Below the pieces are notes generated by a model. That model did no database searches and was not told the origin of the DNA. It saw only the letters and a list, made by a program, of their open reading frames with translations. From Onchocerca lupi (taxonomy: Eukaryota > Nematoda > Chromadorea > Rhabditida > Onchocercidae), in NCBI GenBank assembly GCA_028564675.1, contig JAOVVO010000270.1:1-64000 (forward strand): a stretch of 64,000 nucleotides of DNA, written 5' to 3'. Of the stretch, positions 11,994-25,561 are shown in pieces. Each line of letters begins with the position of its first letter. Position 1 is the first letter of the stretch. The translations under genes and the position numbers were made by a program.

Positions 11994-14021
11994 TTGAGTA
12001 TTCTTTTTTCAAAATTTTTATTTCAAAAAGTAAAGTTTAAAGTTTCCAGTTAATATCAAGCAATTTCAACGACAGCACGAGCAACAATTCATCAAAGGAC
12101 CACTATTGGTATTATTTAGATTATTGGCGAAATTGTTCATTTTTTATTGTTTGCTATTGTAAACTTTGATATTGTTCATAATATTTTGTAAATTTAATAA
12201 AAGCTATTGTGTCGATTTGATCAAATCACAGCAGCAAAAAAAATTTTCAATCCAAACGATTCTAGAATCTCAAAATTACAAATCAATCAGAACCTTGCTT
12301 TCTTCAACATTCTCTCTGCAATGTCGCAATTGTAATGCTTTTGATGCTGAATAACTTTTATGGAATAAATAAGCATAGTTTCTTGCAAAATGAATAAATT
12401 TAACGGAAATCATTGAACAATGCAAGCTACTAACTGGATGATACTGTAGAACTTATAGGTATCGATAAGTTTTAAATTTTTTGACCATTGTCCACTGATG
12501 GTCATTGAACAAATTGCCAGTATTAATCGTAGTATCTCATTGCTAATCACTGAAATGAGCATAATTTAAATCTTCAGTCCTTCGATATTCAATTATTTTA
12601 GTTCGTTCGGTCTTCAATATATCACAATTTTTTTTTTTTTAGATTGCAATCCAAGCTTGATTGAAAAGAAATGGATGAGCATAATAGGATATTTCTTTTC
12701 AGATGGATAATGTTAATTATGACAAATTTTTGTATAAATGGACTTTTATTGTAGTTTAAAAAAAAAATAAACAAACAAATAAACAAACAAACAAAAGTCA
12801 AAAACCACAAAATAAACCACTTATTTATAAGGAAAGGATGAAGATGTGATTCTTACACAAAATATTATGTATATGTGGAGCTTAAGATTTTGGTGTTATT
12901 TATCCGTAAAGGTAATGTTCGTTTGTTTCTTGCATGTTAAGATTTGTGTATTTAATAATTATTATTTTTAACAATATAGTCAAGTGAAATGACTAGAAGA
13001 GGAAAAATTTTTTACTTTTTATGCCAATTTGATTAGCACTAATATGTTTTAATATTGAATATCATTCTTTTATTTTTCTTTTTTTTTTTTTTGTAATAAG
13101 CGATAATAATATTTTCTGTATTAAACATGCTTAACAAGCGAATAAATGATATTTAAAATTATTTGATCATTTATTTTTCATTAGATTTTAACGAATGAAA
13201 CGTTTTCAACCTGTTCTCAAATTTTCAACAAGTAAAACATCTTGCTTGCTTGAATGAAATTTAAATATTGAATTTCTTTTCCATATGCGCCAATTTTAAT
13301 AACAAAAACTGAAGCTATGGAATGAACCAAACGTTGAATTAAAATATAAATCTTTCAATTTTACTCGAATAAACTTTTGTCTTGAATTAAATTTCTATAT
13401 TACATCAAATATTTCCTAATCAATTTTGATGATTTTTATCATTTCTTAATCTATGGAAATGAAAAAACTACTGTTATCATTATTGTTAAAATTATTATTC
13501 TTATCTGCAAGAAATTATTCTTTACTATTAAATTTTGAATAAATTAATGGTAATTATGAGAAAAAAATACTGCAAAAATGTTTGTACCTAACAAATTAAA
13601 CGATATATTTTATGATTAAAATACTTGAAAAAACTTCAACTTATAAATCTAATTAATTAATTAAAACTTAAAGTTCCGTCTTTTGAGTTTAAAACATACA
13701 TTAATAATGGTTTTCAAGAGGAAATGTTCCAGGTCATTACTTCCATCATTATTTATTTATTTCTTATCATTGATAACTTAATTGCTTGCATCATGTTAAA
13801 AATCATTTAGAAAGTTATCAAACCGTGTATATAAATGTCTAAAAATACATTATTGATTGATTTGAAAAAGGGAAGAAAAAAAAAAAAACTTGAATTAACG
13901 AGTGAAAATGACGTAACATTTGTATGCAAATTTATAGATTATAAAAATCATTATCTATTTAATTCAAATTATTAAAATAATTTCATTTAAACAATTCTAT
14001 CAGATAAGTGGTGCGGTAGTA
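11011..14021. other. Divergent intergenic region, no confident gene
   Basis: Lies between the minus-strand Ig gene and the plus-strand BTB-BACK gene and should hold both promoters. It contains long T and A runs (for example 11962-11993). A 62-codon plus-strand open frame at 12166-12354 sits in slightly less AT-rich sequence but shows no recognisable domain and no convincing splice partners. Nothing else is seen. Confidence 0.5.
13994..14003 (+). promoter_or_regulatory. Possible trans-splice acceptor of the BTB-BACK gene
   Basis: An AG acceptor (TTCTATCAG) lies 18 bases before the chosen ATG at 14022 with no convincing upstream coding exon. In nematodes such a site usually receives a spliced leader. 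It could instead be a normal acceptor, because the six codons between it and the ATG are open. Confidence 0.35.
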
Positions 14022-17000
14022 ATGGAGCAAATGCCATTAATTCAACAACCATTACCATTGGATGTTGTATGGGTTGTACCGGGAAAAATTCGGCGATATT
14101 TCTTGGAGGTGTGTGCTATCATATATAATTTATCATCTATTTATATAATTACAACTAATTAATCGTATGTGATAATTATATTTAATTATGAAGAAGTTCT
14201 GCAAAAAAAAAAAAAAAAAACAATTGATATTCAAAAATTATTTTGCTTTTTCGAAATTTAAATTTTTATATTGTTGAAGAAAAAAAAAAAAAAAAAATTA
14301 TATATTGGTAAAAATATTTCGAATAGTTTAAAAGAATATAAATTTCAATTATATGATTAGACATTAAATGTTTTAATCTAAAACTAAAAGAAAAATCATT
14401 TTTTCCTTTTCTTTTTCTCAAGTTAAGAAATTAAAATTAATCAATTTTTGACCAATAAATAATTAAACATTTTATCTTTATAATTAATTTCGCTGCGGAA
14501 GAATAGTTTCATAATTTTTGTCAATTAATTAAGTAATCCCAATTAACTATGATGAATTTAAGAAAAAAAAAAAAAGTTTGATAAAACGCAATTCATAGAA
14601 ATTATCTTAGTAATAATCATTTGAAAATTAATTAATTTCAATTTTTTTTCTTAAAATTTTTGATTATAAATTATAAATATAAATGAATAGATGCTTATGT
14701 TTTTTTCTTTTTTCATTTAAGAAAGAATTAGAATATGATAAATTGGAAGCAAATGCATATATAAATTGGTCTGCAAGTGCTGGTTTAAAAAATCAAGCAA
14801 AAGTTGTACTTGGAAATGGATATGCATGCAGTGCACCTGCATGCATGCTTACTGCATTCTCCGAAATTTTACGCAAACTTATTTTAGCACAGGTAAGGTA
14901 TAAATGAAAATTTATTTGAATTTATGAATTTTTTTTTTTTTTAAGCAAAATTTATGATTATTTAAGTTCCATAGATTTTATAGGCATTTTTTCTTTTTTT
15001 TTTTTTTTTTTGCGGATATACCATAAATATTTTCTGAGACAAATTTTCACAATATTTTTTGTCCGAAAAATTCCATACATATATGTATTCTAAACATATT
15101 ATTAAATGCTTCATAAAATATCAAACAGATTTTTGCATTTTCAGACAATTATTAGAATAAAAAATAAACTTCTAAAGTTTAGATGAAAATATTCTATAAT
15201 TCGGTGATAACTTATCAAAATTCTGGATGAATTTTTGCTAAATGAATGTCTTGACTTAAATCATTATTGATGAAATTAAAAAATCTATGCATTTTCGTAA
15301 GTATTTCAGTAATCTTAAAAATAATAGATCAGAAAATGTTTTGGTGATTATGATAAGATAGATAAAAGTTCTATTTAGATATCACAGAAACAATTATCTC
15401 CCGGTAAAGAAATTATAATTCACCTGTACAATATGCCAAATATTACAAATGCTGGTCTTTATAATGTTCTAACTTACATTCAAAAAGGACAAATAAAATT
15501 TTTGGAAACTGAATTGGAGAAAATTCTAGTGGCGGCAAACGATCTTCGGGTAAATATATCAATTTAGAGCGAATAAATAATGAATTTCGGAATTCAAATT
15601 TTTCACGTTTTCTTCTTGATGAAATTGAGGAATAATTTGGATCATGTCGCAAGAAAGGAATCGGTCGAAATTGAAGGAAATGAATGAATTATATTAGAGA
15701 AGTTAATAAGATAGAGAATAATTAGAGAAATAACATAGTAAATGGATAAAATTGGTGAAATAAATAAGAAATAATTCTTTCCGGAATATGGATTGCATGG
15801 AATGCATAGATTTTCGGAAAACAATACTATGTATTGAAAATTCTTCAGAAAAGATGAAAATATTTTAAATTCTGCATAAATGGAGATTCATTTTCAATGA
15901 CGGACATAATTGATAGATCTTTCCTTTTTCAACAATCTAATAAAGCTGTAGTCATACGTATAATATACATGCATATTATTTATACTTGTTATAAATGATT
16001 ACATTTGCGACTAAATCTTCAATCTACTCAAAATGATTACATTTGCGACTAAATTTTCAATCTACTCAAAATGATTACATTTGCGACTAAATTTTCAATC
16101 TACTCAAAATGATTAAATTTGCGACTAAATTTTCAATCTACTCAAAATGATTACATTTGCGACTAAATTTTCAATCTACTCAAAATGATTACATTTGCGA
16201 CTAAATCTTTAATCCATTCAAAATATATGCAAATTCGACGTAAAAACTATTTTCAGGTGATTTCATTGGTATCATTGATTTGTGAGGAAATGTCGATACG
16301 TATATCAGAAAATACGTCAAATGCAATTCCGTTACTGTATGCTGCTGTTGCTTGCTTACCTATGTTAGTTTAATTAATTTTTTCCTTTTAATCCATTTAA
16401 TCGAATAGTGAAAATAAAAAAAAGCATGTCGCTATATGCATACAATTCAACATCAGTCATCCATATTATTCAATTTCAAGATTTTTTGAAAATTTTGTAT
16501 TTTATCGTTTTTTATTTTTTGAAATTTATTGATTGAAATCATCATTATTATTAATACTCAATTTTTCATCAAATATATATAACAAAAATAATTTAAGATT
16601 TAAAGTGCAAAAAAAAAAAAAAAAAAAACGTTATCTAATTGCTCGAAAAATTTTAATGTTAATATAATACAATATTATTACTCTTTAATGATTATTTGAA
16701 AATTTTTTCTTTTTTATTACTTTTTTTAATTTTTCATCTAGGCGTTCACAATATCGTAATATGGTTGTTGATGCTGCAGCAAAAAAATTCCGTGATATTG
16801 TAAAAAATTCGGAATTTCGGAAAGTAAGAAAAAAAAAAAAAAAAGATTACTTCTTCCTTTTATTCTTCTCAATCGTAATCTTAATTAATTAATTACATTA
16901 TGCAAAAAAAAAAAAAAAGAAAAAAAGTGTAACGATTTGTCATGTTGAAATCATACATAGATAAATAATATTAATGAAAAAATCTTATGTAATATTGCAA

Positions 17001-18841
17001 AAAAAGATTTTGATTAATAACTTTTCATTTTTATTAATTTAAAGAAAAAATTTTGTAATGCAAAAAAATTTAAAAAAAAATTTTTTCTTAGCTATCATTC
17101 GAAATGTTTTATGCACTCATTTCATCGCCAATATTACAAGGAGCTAATTGGGTGATGGAAATTTACAAAGCAGTTTTACTTTGGCTTCGAAATAATATTG
17201 AACAAATTTATCTTGCTCCAGCTTTATTTGATAATATTAATTTCAAGCTAATTATTCATACGATTGAAAAAGTTTGTCGATTAATTCTTTTTGCTTGCTT
17301 TTTATTTGTTTTTTAAAATTTTAAAATTTTATAAATTATTTAAAAAAGATGAATTTTTCAATTTTGATAATTGTTGGAAAATGATGATTTTTAGATTTCA
17401 TAAATTATGGAATAAAGTATAAAAAATTGAATAAAAGTAGAAGTTAATATAAGAAATGTTGAATGTAGCAATTATTTAACAAATAGTAAAATGAATTTTA
17501 GATTAATAATAAAGTTTTATTATAATATTATACAATAAACATGAAAAATTAGCATTATAATACATAATAAACTTGTAATATAGTACTAGTTTACATGATA
17601 AATTCAATAGTATACTATATGACTAAATTTCAATTAAATTTTTTTAAATTAAAAAAAAAAAAATTATTGTTTTTTAGCGTCGAGATATCATAATGAAATC
17701 ACTTGAAGTACCAGGATTGGGACCAATTGTGCAAATCTTTTTGATGGATGCAATTTATGCTCAATTTTTGGTTTGTTTCTTTTTTTTTTTTTTTTTATTT
17801 TTTGTATTGTTTAAAATTATTAATGTCAATCATAAAAATTCATTTAATTACAATTAGTTATTTAATTTTCATATGTAAAGAGAATCATCGTTTTTTTTTT
17901 TTTTTTTTTTTTTCATCAAGAAAAAAATAATAACAAAGTCGATTGGAATGAAATTTAAATATTTCAAATTAAAGCAAACAAAAAATTACATTTTGCAAAT
18001 AAAATTAATAAATAGAAATTGAAATGTGAGATGATAAATTATTTGTTAATGTTTAAATGATGCAACTAATTAAAATTTAATTTTTTAGGATGATTTGATG
18101 ATATCACCAAGACGTTATCAATCGTTAACATCGTCGATCTATACGATATCTGGAGCAGAAACTGTCAATGCACCAATTTCAATCAGAGGTCCAACAGGCT
18201 TAGCACCATCACCTTTTTCATCATTCATCATTCCAGCATACGATTCCACAACACCGCCAACAACCAGAAGTATTAGCACTGAAACACCTGTATCAGGTGA
18301 TAAAAATTGGTATCCAATGCAACAACTTCCAATAGAATCTGAAAATTTGCTTGGTTATCACAGTACACCTGTTAGTACCGTAATGCATACAGCACAGGAA
18401 AGTACTGTAAGTAGTACTGATAGTAAGGGACGAAGACTTTGGTCTGAAGTTCTAGCTCGAGGATTACTCAAGCATACGTCAAAAAATGAAAATTTCAAAG
18501 CAAATGGAAGACCATCAATTCGAGGTGGTATTAAAACTTCCTCAACAACAGTATCATCAAAAAGTCCAGATGATTCGATTCATACGATGATTACAGCACG
18601 TAGTGCACCAATATTTACCTATGCAACTGCTGTTAGCGGTGAAAAAAAAACGGAAACCGCTGTTGCAAGCTCACCGATGCCAGAAATGATTGGAATTCGA
18701 ACAAGTAGTAGCCTAGAATCGGTTTCAAGTTTGAAACCACGACGTAAATTTGAGCAAATTCCACTACGAACTGAACCACCAAAAAGTCGCAAAGAATTAC
18801 GTAAGGAACGACGGGCACGTGAAAGAATTATGAAGAAATGA
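14022..18841 (+). CDS. BTB-BACK protein with Ser/Thr-rich C-terminal tail
   Basis: Eight exons join in phase to 544 residues: 14022-14108, 14722-14892, 15388-15549, 16257-16363, 16742-16823, 17092-17271, 17678-17770 and 18089-18841 (TGA). Start is MEQMPLIQQPL. Residues about 30-150 fit a BTB fold: VVLGNGYACSAPACMLTAFS aligns with the strand-helix start, and GLYNVLTYIQKG plus LEKILVAANDLR with the later helices. Residues about 165-290 fit a BACK domain (LPMRSQYRNMVVDAAAKKF, then FEMFYALISSPIL, then AVLLWLRNN). From about residue 300 the protein is low-complexity, rich in Ser, Thr and Pro, all on one 753-base exon, and ends in a basic stretch (RKELRKERRARERIMKK). No Kelch repeats are present. 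This makes a cullin-3-type adaptor plausible but unproven. It is not a duplicate of the BTB-BACK gene at the left edge: the two differ in sequence and intron positions. Confidence 0.8.
15995..16223. repeat. Tandem repeat, 38-bp unit, 6 copies
   Basis: Units begin at 15996, 16034, 16072, 16110, 16148 and 16186 (TGATTACATTTGCGACTAAA...). Copies differ by only a few substitutions. The array lies in intron 3 of the BTB-BACK gene, ending about 35 bases before the next exon. There are no spacers, so it is a minisatellite, not a CRISPR array. Confidence 0.95.
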
Positions 18842-18922
18842 TTGAAAATAATGAGAGAATCATTATTTTTTTTTTTTTTATGCTTAAATTTCTGATTCAA
18901 TTCAACCATTTTTATCATTTTT

Positions 18923-18957
<35 letters not shown>

Positions 18958-21220
18958 CAATTTCTAAAATGATTATTGTGAAATAAACGGAAAAAAAATT
19001 TTTGATTCTATCGTAAAATGAAATGGTGAATCTGTTAGATCGCAAACATTTGTAGGCTTTTGATTTCAAAAAAATACTTCAATACTAACAATAAATGAAA
19101 TGTTTTTTTGCTGAATTATAAAAGACCATAAATTCACATAATCGCAAATTTTACGTCACTCAAACTGGTTAATCTTTGGTATATCATACAATATAAATCC
19201 AAACGTGAGGATATATCTCGTGCATTACTAATATTGATAATGATATTGATAATGCATAATGCATTACTGATAATGCACTTTAAAATGATTTTTAATATTG
19301 AAATTTAAAAAAAAGAAAAATATTTCTGACCTTAAATTTCAGTGTTCAAAAAAAATAATAATTTTAAAATAAAAAATCAATTAATTCTTATTCTTTTATG
19401 ACAGAAAAATTTCAAATTTACAAAAATTCTACTTTAATTTACTATTGAAAAATAAAATTTCAATTAAATATTACACTAAATTAAATAAATAGATGTATAT
19501 ATACCTGTGATGAAATTTCAATTAAATATTACACTAAATTAAATAAATAGATGTATATATACCTGTGATGAAAAAATTTCCTTTTTTTTGTTGATAATGT
19601 TGTTTGGCACAGATAAAATAATTGTGATAAAGATTTTATTTGATTAATGGAGGAGTGATTCTTGATCTTTCGTCATAAGATCAATTATCAGAGAATATCA
19701 CGAATAGAGTAGATGACTAGATTATTCTTCTTCATTGTTGCTTGTCGAGGGAATTTTTTTAGAAATTTTAATCAATATAGATGATAGTATTGAGTGAAAT
19801 CGAATCGAAATGCACTTTTAATCCAATGAATTGAGCGATTGAACGAAGAGAAGTTTTCATTTCCTCTTTTATATCAATGATTCTTGACGTTTTTATGATA
19901 AGTCTGTTTATAAAAATTTAAACAATCAATAAAACAAAAATCAAACAATCATACTTAAATGTACTTAAATCAAATATTTAAATCAAACAATCATTACTGT
20001 TTATATAACGTATTTAACCAGAGATCGTAAAGTTTGATTCCTGGATCGGAAGATTTTTGCAATATTTCAAGCAATTCACATAACCGGAAGGTAAAATTGG
20101 ATGAAATGAAGAAATTTGTTGAAAATTTTAAATAAACCGATCTTTATACCAGAAAAATTTACATGCTTGTTTCCAGATATTTCTATAATATAAAAATTTT
20201 GATCATTTCATTATACTTATACCGTGAAAAAAAAAAAAAAAGTTGATGAACTGAAACTTGAAAATATAATTCATGAATTAAAATTTACTTTTAAAATTCA
20301 AATCCACCACTTCTTGTTAATCATTTTTATTCATTCTATTTATATTATTTTTTGTAGTATTTCATAATAATTTAACAAAATTTTATAACAAATTTAATTG
20401 CTCAAAGGATAATGCATTGAAAATATTTTAATAGAATTCGCTTTAAGTTGTATAAATTGGATATATTAGGGAAAAGGAAAAAAAAAAGTTCGAAAAATTA
20501 ACTAAATATCAAAGATATTGTAATGGTAGAGATTGAGAGTACAAAAACGATAGAGCAAGAATTAAAACTGTATCAATGACTGAGAGTGAGAGGGAAAAAT
20601 GCTGAAAATTGAAGAGATGGTAGAAATTGATCAGACTTATGAGATAGCATTCAATAATGAATGAGGAAGATTACGAAATTGTCAGAATAGTAGTGTTTAT
20701 TGTTAAGCAAGTTGCTGTTTTCTTCTGAAAAGTTCAAATTCATATAACTTACTAGATGATGCTTTTTTATATGTATCCGTGCTACATATTTACGTGAAAT
20801 TTACGTTATTTGCGTGATGTAGTTATGATTATTTGTGTCAATTATGATAATTATTACGTTTATTGTGATAATTATTACGTGTGTTTTATCACTTGAAACA
20901 ATGTTTTCTGTTTTTTATCAGATGATAGTTAATTAATTATATGATTGATTATATAAAATTTTGTAATTATATAATTAAATAATTATATAAAATGCCATTA
21001 ATTACATAAATATGTGATAATAATTACATCAATCATGAAATGAATGAGAAAAAAAAAAATGAGAGAAAAATATGTCAAATATGATAAAGATTATTTCATA
21101 CCATGTTTTGTAAAAAAAGGAAAAATTCAAAATGTATTGTAAAAATTTCAGATAATAAACCAATGTTATCATCAATAAATCAAAAAAATATATGATGATT
21201 ATGAGTGAAGATGATTAAGA
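18842..21220. other. Intergenic, AT-rich, no gene seen
   Basis: Spacer between two plus-strand genes. It starts with a long T run in the 3' flank (about 18923-18958). It contains a recent 58-base duplication (listed separately) and a stretch near 20820-20885 where 'tgataattattacgt' repeats. No coding exon or RNA gene was recognised. A TTTCAG near 21147-21152 could be a trans-splice acceptor for the next gene. Confidence 0.55.
19455..19570. repeat. Two-copy 58-bp direct repeat
   Basis: The segment beginning AAATTTCAATTAAATATTAC at 19455 is repeated at 19513 with essentially no divergence through 'atacctgtgatga', indicating a recent tandem duplication. Confidence 0.95.
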
Positions 21221-24200
21221 ATGCGGCACGAACATACGAAAACAACATATTCGTTAACATTTGATTCGATCGATATTGACGATCACATACATTGCGCATT
21301 TTGCTTCTATATTAATTGCCAGTATAATCGTTGTGCGTTACGTTCATGTCCTGAATGTCATGCTATATTGCATGGTTGTAAACTTGAAGATCATTTATTG
21401 ATTTGTGCCAAGGTTAGCTCTTTTTTTTTTCTCAAATATTATCAAATCAATGAAATAATAAGTTAGTTTTGTAGAAGGCTTACATAGCTCATTGAATGAA
21501 CGGTTTGAATGATGAAAGTATGTTACAGTTCGGTTGATCAAATTGCACAAATTTCGAAGATGATAATTATATATGTTAATTGGCATGAGACATATATGTC
21601 ATATGAATCATCCAAATTAAGTGATGAATGATACCTTTTTTTCTTCTTTGAGGAAAAAAATTTTGGATAAAACTTTGTGTAATAGTTAAGAAAAGAAAAA
21701 TTGATGTGTGTAAACGTTTTAAGATGATTTAAGATGATGTAACATGATGTCTTTTGCTAAATGATAATGTTCGAAGGTAATTTGCTTAAGTGTAGAAAAT
21801 AAGCAAAAAATGATAAAAAATTTGTTGTAGATATATATGTTTAGCCTTCTATGAAAATCATTATCGATCATCAGGAAAACATTATTGCATGTGTTTGATA
21901 TTTAATTTAACATTGAGTAATAAATTTAATTCACATTATGAACTAAGTCTTTTTTAATATATTTAATTTTAGTCATCTCTCTAATTTTGGCTCAGAATAT
22001 AGAGAAAGCTTACAGCTTTTCAAGAAATATTGATTAACTGTTGCAGCAAAATGTTGTGCCATTAATATATGAAAATTTTGATTTCTTGGAATTATCTGGA
22101 TTATTTTTTTTTTAATGAATTTTTGAGATGTTGTTATGCTTTAAGGCCTACGTTCCATGCTTATGCGTAGCATTCGGTTGTCCTGTATTGTTACGACGTG
22201 ATCGTATGTCACAACATTTGGAGCATTGCTGTGCATCCGCAGTATGTTGTGCCGTACAGTGGAATAGACGAACTCTTAGTAACTATGCAAAACGTAAATT
22301 GAAACGTTTCGCAAAAGGTCTAGAACAATGGGAAATAGAACCGGAAATGGATGATCGTGAAATTGATGTTTCTGCTGCACTGATCGATCAGGTTTTTTTT
22401 TTTCTCTATTTTTGTTCGCATGTAAAAGACTTCAAATGATAACATTTGATTGAAATCATTTTATTTATTGAAGTCCTTATTATTATACAATTACATCACG
22501 GCATATATCCAAAATTTCAATTTATGATTATCTCATATTCAAAAAAAAATTTTTTTTTTTGTTTTTTTCAGGAAGCAGTTATCGATTCTTATCGAATAAG
22601 TCGCAAAGATCGAAAACGACTAACTGATTTCCAGAATCCATGCCATCCACTGATGCCATTAAGATTATCGCTCGAAAAGTTATCTCGTTTTGAAGACGAA
22701 GACAGCAGTGATGAAGAAAATAGACAAAAGGTTTCTTGAAATGCTTTTAATTATAACTTAGTTTTCGGATTTTTTTTTTTTTTTTTTTTTTGAGGTAATT
22801 TTGTGCGTATTTTTCATAATGAATGCCTCCAAGTGATAGTGATGTCGATGAATGCAATGGGTAGGAGGAAGCTAGAAATGGGTTTACATTAAAAAAATAT
22901 GACCTGCTATTCATTACTCATGTTTATTTCTGTGGCAGTTGTGAGTGACGTGGAAAGTTCGTCTTAAAATCTCATCTTTTTGTTTCTTGAAGCTGATAAA
23001 TAAAGACTAATAATAAAAGATAAAAGTACTAAATATGTTCATTCAATTGCTTTTCAGGAACTTCAGTTGAAATTTAAACGTTCTCCATTTGAAAATTGTT
23101 ATTTATGCAAATCTGATCCAAGTAGTCAACATCTTCACGTATTGGGTAACATTAGTTGCGAAAGGAATGAAAATATTGCAGAAAAGATGATACCTCCTGT
23201 TAAAGTATCACGTTTGCCGACATTCTATGAGATAAGACATTTATGCGTGAGTTTTGAAAAATAATATCGTAATTCTGTGAGACGAAGCATTTATGTGTAA
23301 TTTTGAATTTGATTGGTTACATAAATGCAACGATGATATTTTTACTATCTTACGCATTATTTCATCTAAAATTTTTGATAATATAGCTTCCGTTAGATGA
23401 ATAGTGTAAATTTTACTAGATCGTATATTTTAGTATTTTGTAATGTGCTTCGTAAAGCAAAGAAATCTTTTATTTTATGCTTTAATGATGGATAAAGCAA
23501 TAAATCAAGAATTGGTTATTCAAATTTGGATTATTTATTAATCATGAAAAGAAAAATTAATTCTCGGATATTATCTTTATTTAGTTATTTTTCACTTTAG
23601 CAGTAAATATAGTTACTGTCATATTCTCATTACCTGTCATGAATCTACATAATTTTACTTAATGTTATAGTTGAATATTGGACGTGAACGTTTTTCGGTA
23701 TTCGCTCGAAAAGGTGAAAATTTGCCTTGTATTCAAAAGGGGATTTCCGTATATACATTTTATTGTAACGAAAGCTTTCGTCGTGATGAATATTGTACAC
23801 ATTATGAATTGTCACATATGGGTGCAGACGATTGTATAAGACGTTGCCCGATGTATATCGATGGTTGTTCCTTCTATTATTGCAAAGCAGAACCATGTTG
23901 GGGCGAGTTAAGGTTGTTTTTTGTTTATCTGGTTTTTTTTTCTGTTTATTTCCGAATTATCATAATTAGGTTTTTCTGGTATTTTCCAACTATCGAAAAC
24001 TTAGTTAATGCCTCCTAAATGATTTGGTATTTGTCATTATGATTGTTCTTAAAAATCTTTTTACCATATGTAACCACTTCTTGTATTTTCGATAAGCTTC
24101 TTCTAGACAATACATTAAGAGAGTAATATTTGTGATCAAAGTTCGCAGGAGTTTCTAATTTTTATAGTTTTTTAAATATTTTTATTTCTGTTTTTGATAT

Positions 24201-25561
24201 TAAAGATGTATATATTATTGATCAAGGTCCGCTCAAATTTTTTCTTTTATTTCATTATTTCCAAAAAATATTTATTTTACAGATATAATCGTTATCTGAA
24301 TTGTATCGTGCATCGTCCACCCGAAACATTGATTTTACCGTGTGATGGTTCACCACTATGTGACTTGCCACCAATAATACTGATTGAAATTTTGAAATAT
24401 TTGGATAGCGCATCATTACGTTGTTTATCATCAACATGTAAACATATGCGATTAATGTGCTTCAAAATGGCTTCTGATTGTGCAATGGTGCACATTAAGT
24501 GGGAACGAGCCGAAAGCGGCAATTGGTCAGAAAAATGTTTTGTAAGTTATTTAAATTTAAATTATATGAAGTTTATTGCAGTTTATTGTTTAAATGAACT
24601 CACTCTTATTTAGCAGATAAGATATCATCGTTAAAGTGCCACTATATATAAAATAATTCGATCGAAAATAGTGACTTTGCCAAGCATATTCCATCAAATA
24701 TATAACTGTTGAATAAACAAGCTAAGAATAGGTATAATTTATTTTTTTCAACGAGATTTTTCAATCATTCATTATTTATAAAAAATTTATAACAATAGTC
24801 TTTATTTTATATTTTAAAGTAAATTCTATATTTTATCTTGTAGCTTTAAAGAAAAATAAGATAATAAGGAAAGCAATTAAAAAAAAAAAATAGTGACAGT
24901 ATTTCACATCGTGGAATTAAGAATTGGGGAAGAGTTTTAGCAGTTGAAGCTTTCTCATAATAGATGACTCTGTTGTGTAATAAAACTTGTTATAACGCAA
25001 TTTATCGCCCAACTACGTTATAATACAATTTATTAACGTGATGATTAGATAATATAAAAACTGAGAAAGAAAAGGATAGACTCGGTCATGACTGGCAACA
25101 AAGGAAGCTGAAGTAGTCGTAATAGTGCTGTACAACACTCGATAGACTGAATCGTTGAGTATATATAGTATTTGAAAGTATGATTGATTTTGAATATCTT
25201 ACAACAATCACAAAAGATTGATAAAATTTCCGGAAATAAATTTAAGACATAATTAATTAAATATTTGGACAAGTGAAATTTCAAATTTCTCAATATTTCA
25301 TACCAGATTGAAGGAATTTTTCTTTTAAAGATGTGGGAATTCAGTAAATGTCAGAAGCCAATTTATGAATGGAAGAATGCGAGTACGACTATTTTAAGCA
25401 GCCATTTGTCCGAATGTAAATATAATGTTCCGGAAAAATTCAGTCATGGTCGTATCGCTGTACTTCCGACAATGAAACAAGCTTTTTCAGCGACAATTCA
25501 TCCTATTGGGGGTCAAAATCAGCAACGTGTTGAACAAATTATGCAATCTATTAAGTTTTGA
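21221..25561 (+). CDS. F-box protein of the FBXO30/FBXO40 family (TRAF-type zinc finger)
   Basis: Seven exons join in phase to about 505 residues: 21221-21412, 22146-22391, 22572-22730, 23058-23246, 23671-23912, 24283-24541 and 25331-25561 (TGA). The N-terminus is a TRAF-type zinc finger: HCAFC at about 24, then SCPECHAILHGCKLEDHLLIC, VPCLCVAFGCPV, and MSQHLEHCCAS..VCCAVQWNR, which follows the vertebrate FBXO30 cysteine pattern closely. Residues about 245-340 form another Cys/His-rich block. An F-box follows at about 355-400 (DLPPIILIEILKYLDSASL). The last exon (MWEFSKCQKPIYEWKN, HLSECKYNVPEKF) matches the conserved C-terminal region of FBXO30/FBXO40. Such proteins recruit substrates to SCF (Skp1-cullin1) ubiquitin ligases; the FBXO30/40 pair has been linked to muscle mass in vertebrates. 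The protein is shorter than vertebrate FBXO30, mainly lacking its long middle region. Target in this organism is unknown. Confidence 0.88.

Noticed and set aside
12166..12354. 62-codon plus-strand open frame
   Set aside because: No domain, no splice partners and a Ser/Asn-rich composition expected by chance in AT-rich DNA.
13707..13738. Possible upstream coding exon (MVFKRKCS) for the second BTB-BACK gene
   Set aside because: Its phase does not match the exon beginning at 14004.
15995..16223. CRISPR array
   Set aside because: Units are contiguous without unique spacers, and the organism is a eukaryote.
18619..18960. 113-codon minus-strand open frame with a poly-Lys start
   Set aside because: Antisense of the BTB-BACK last exon and a poly-T run.
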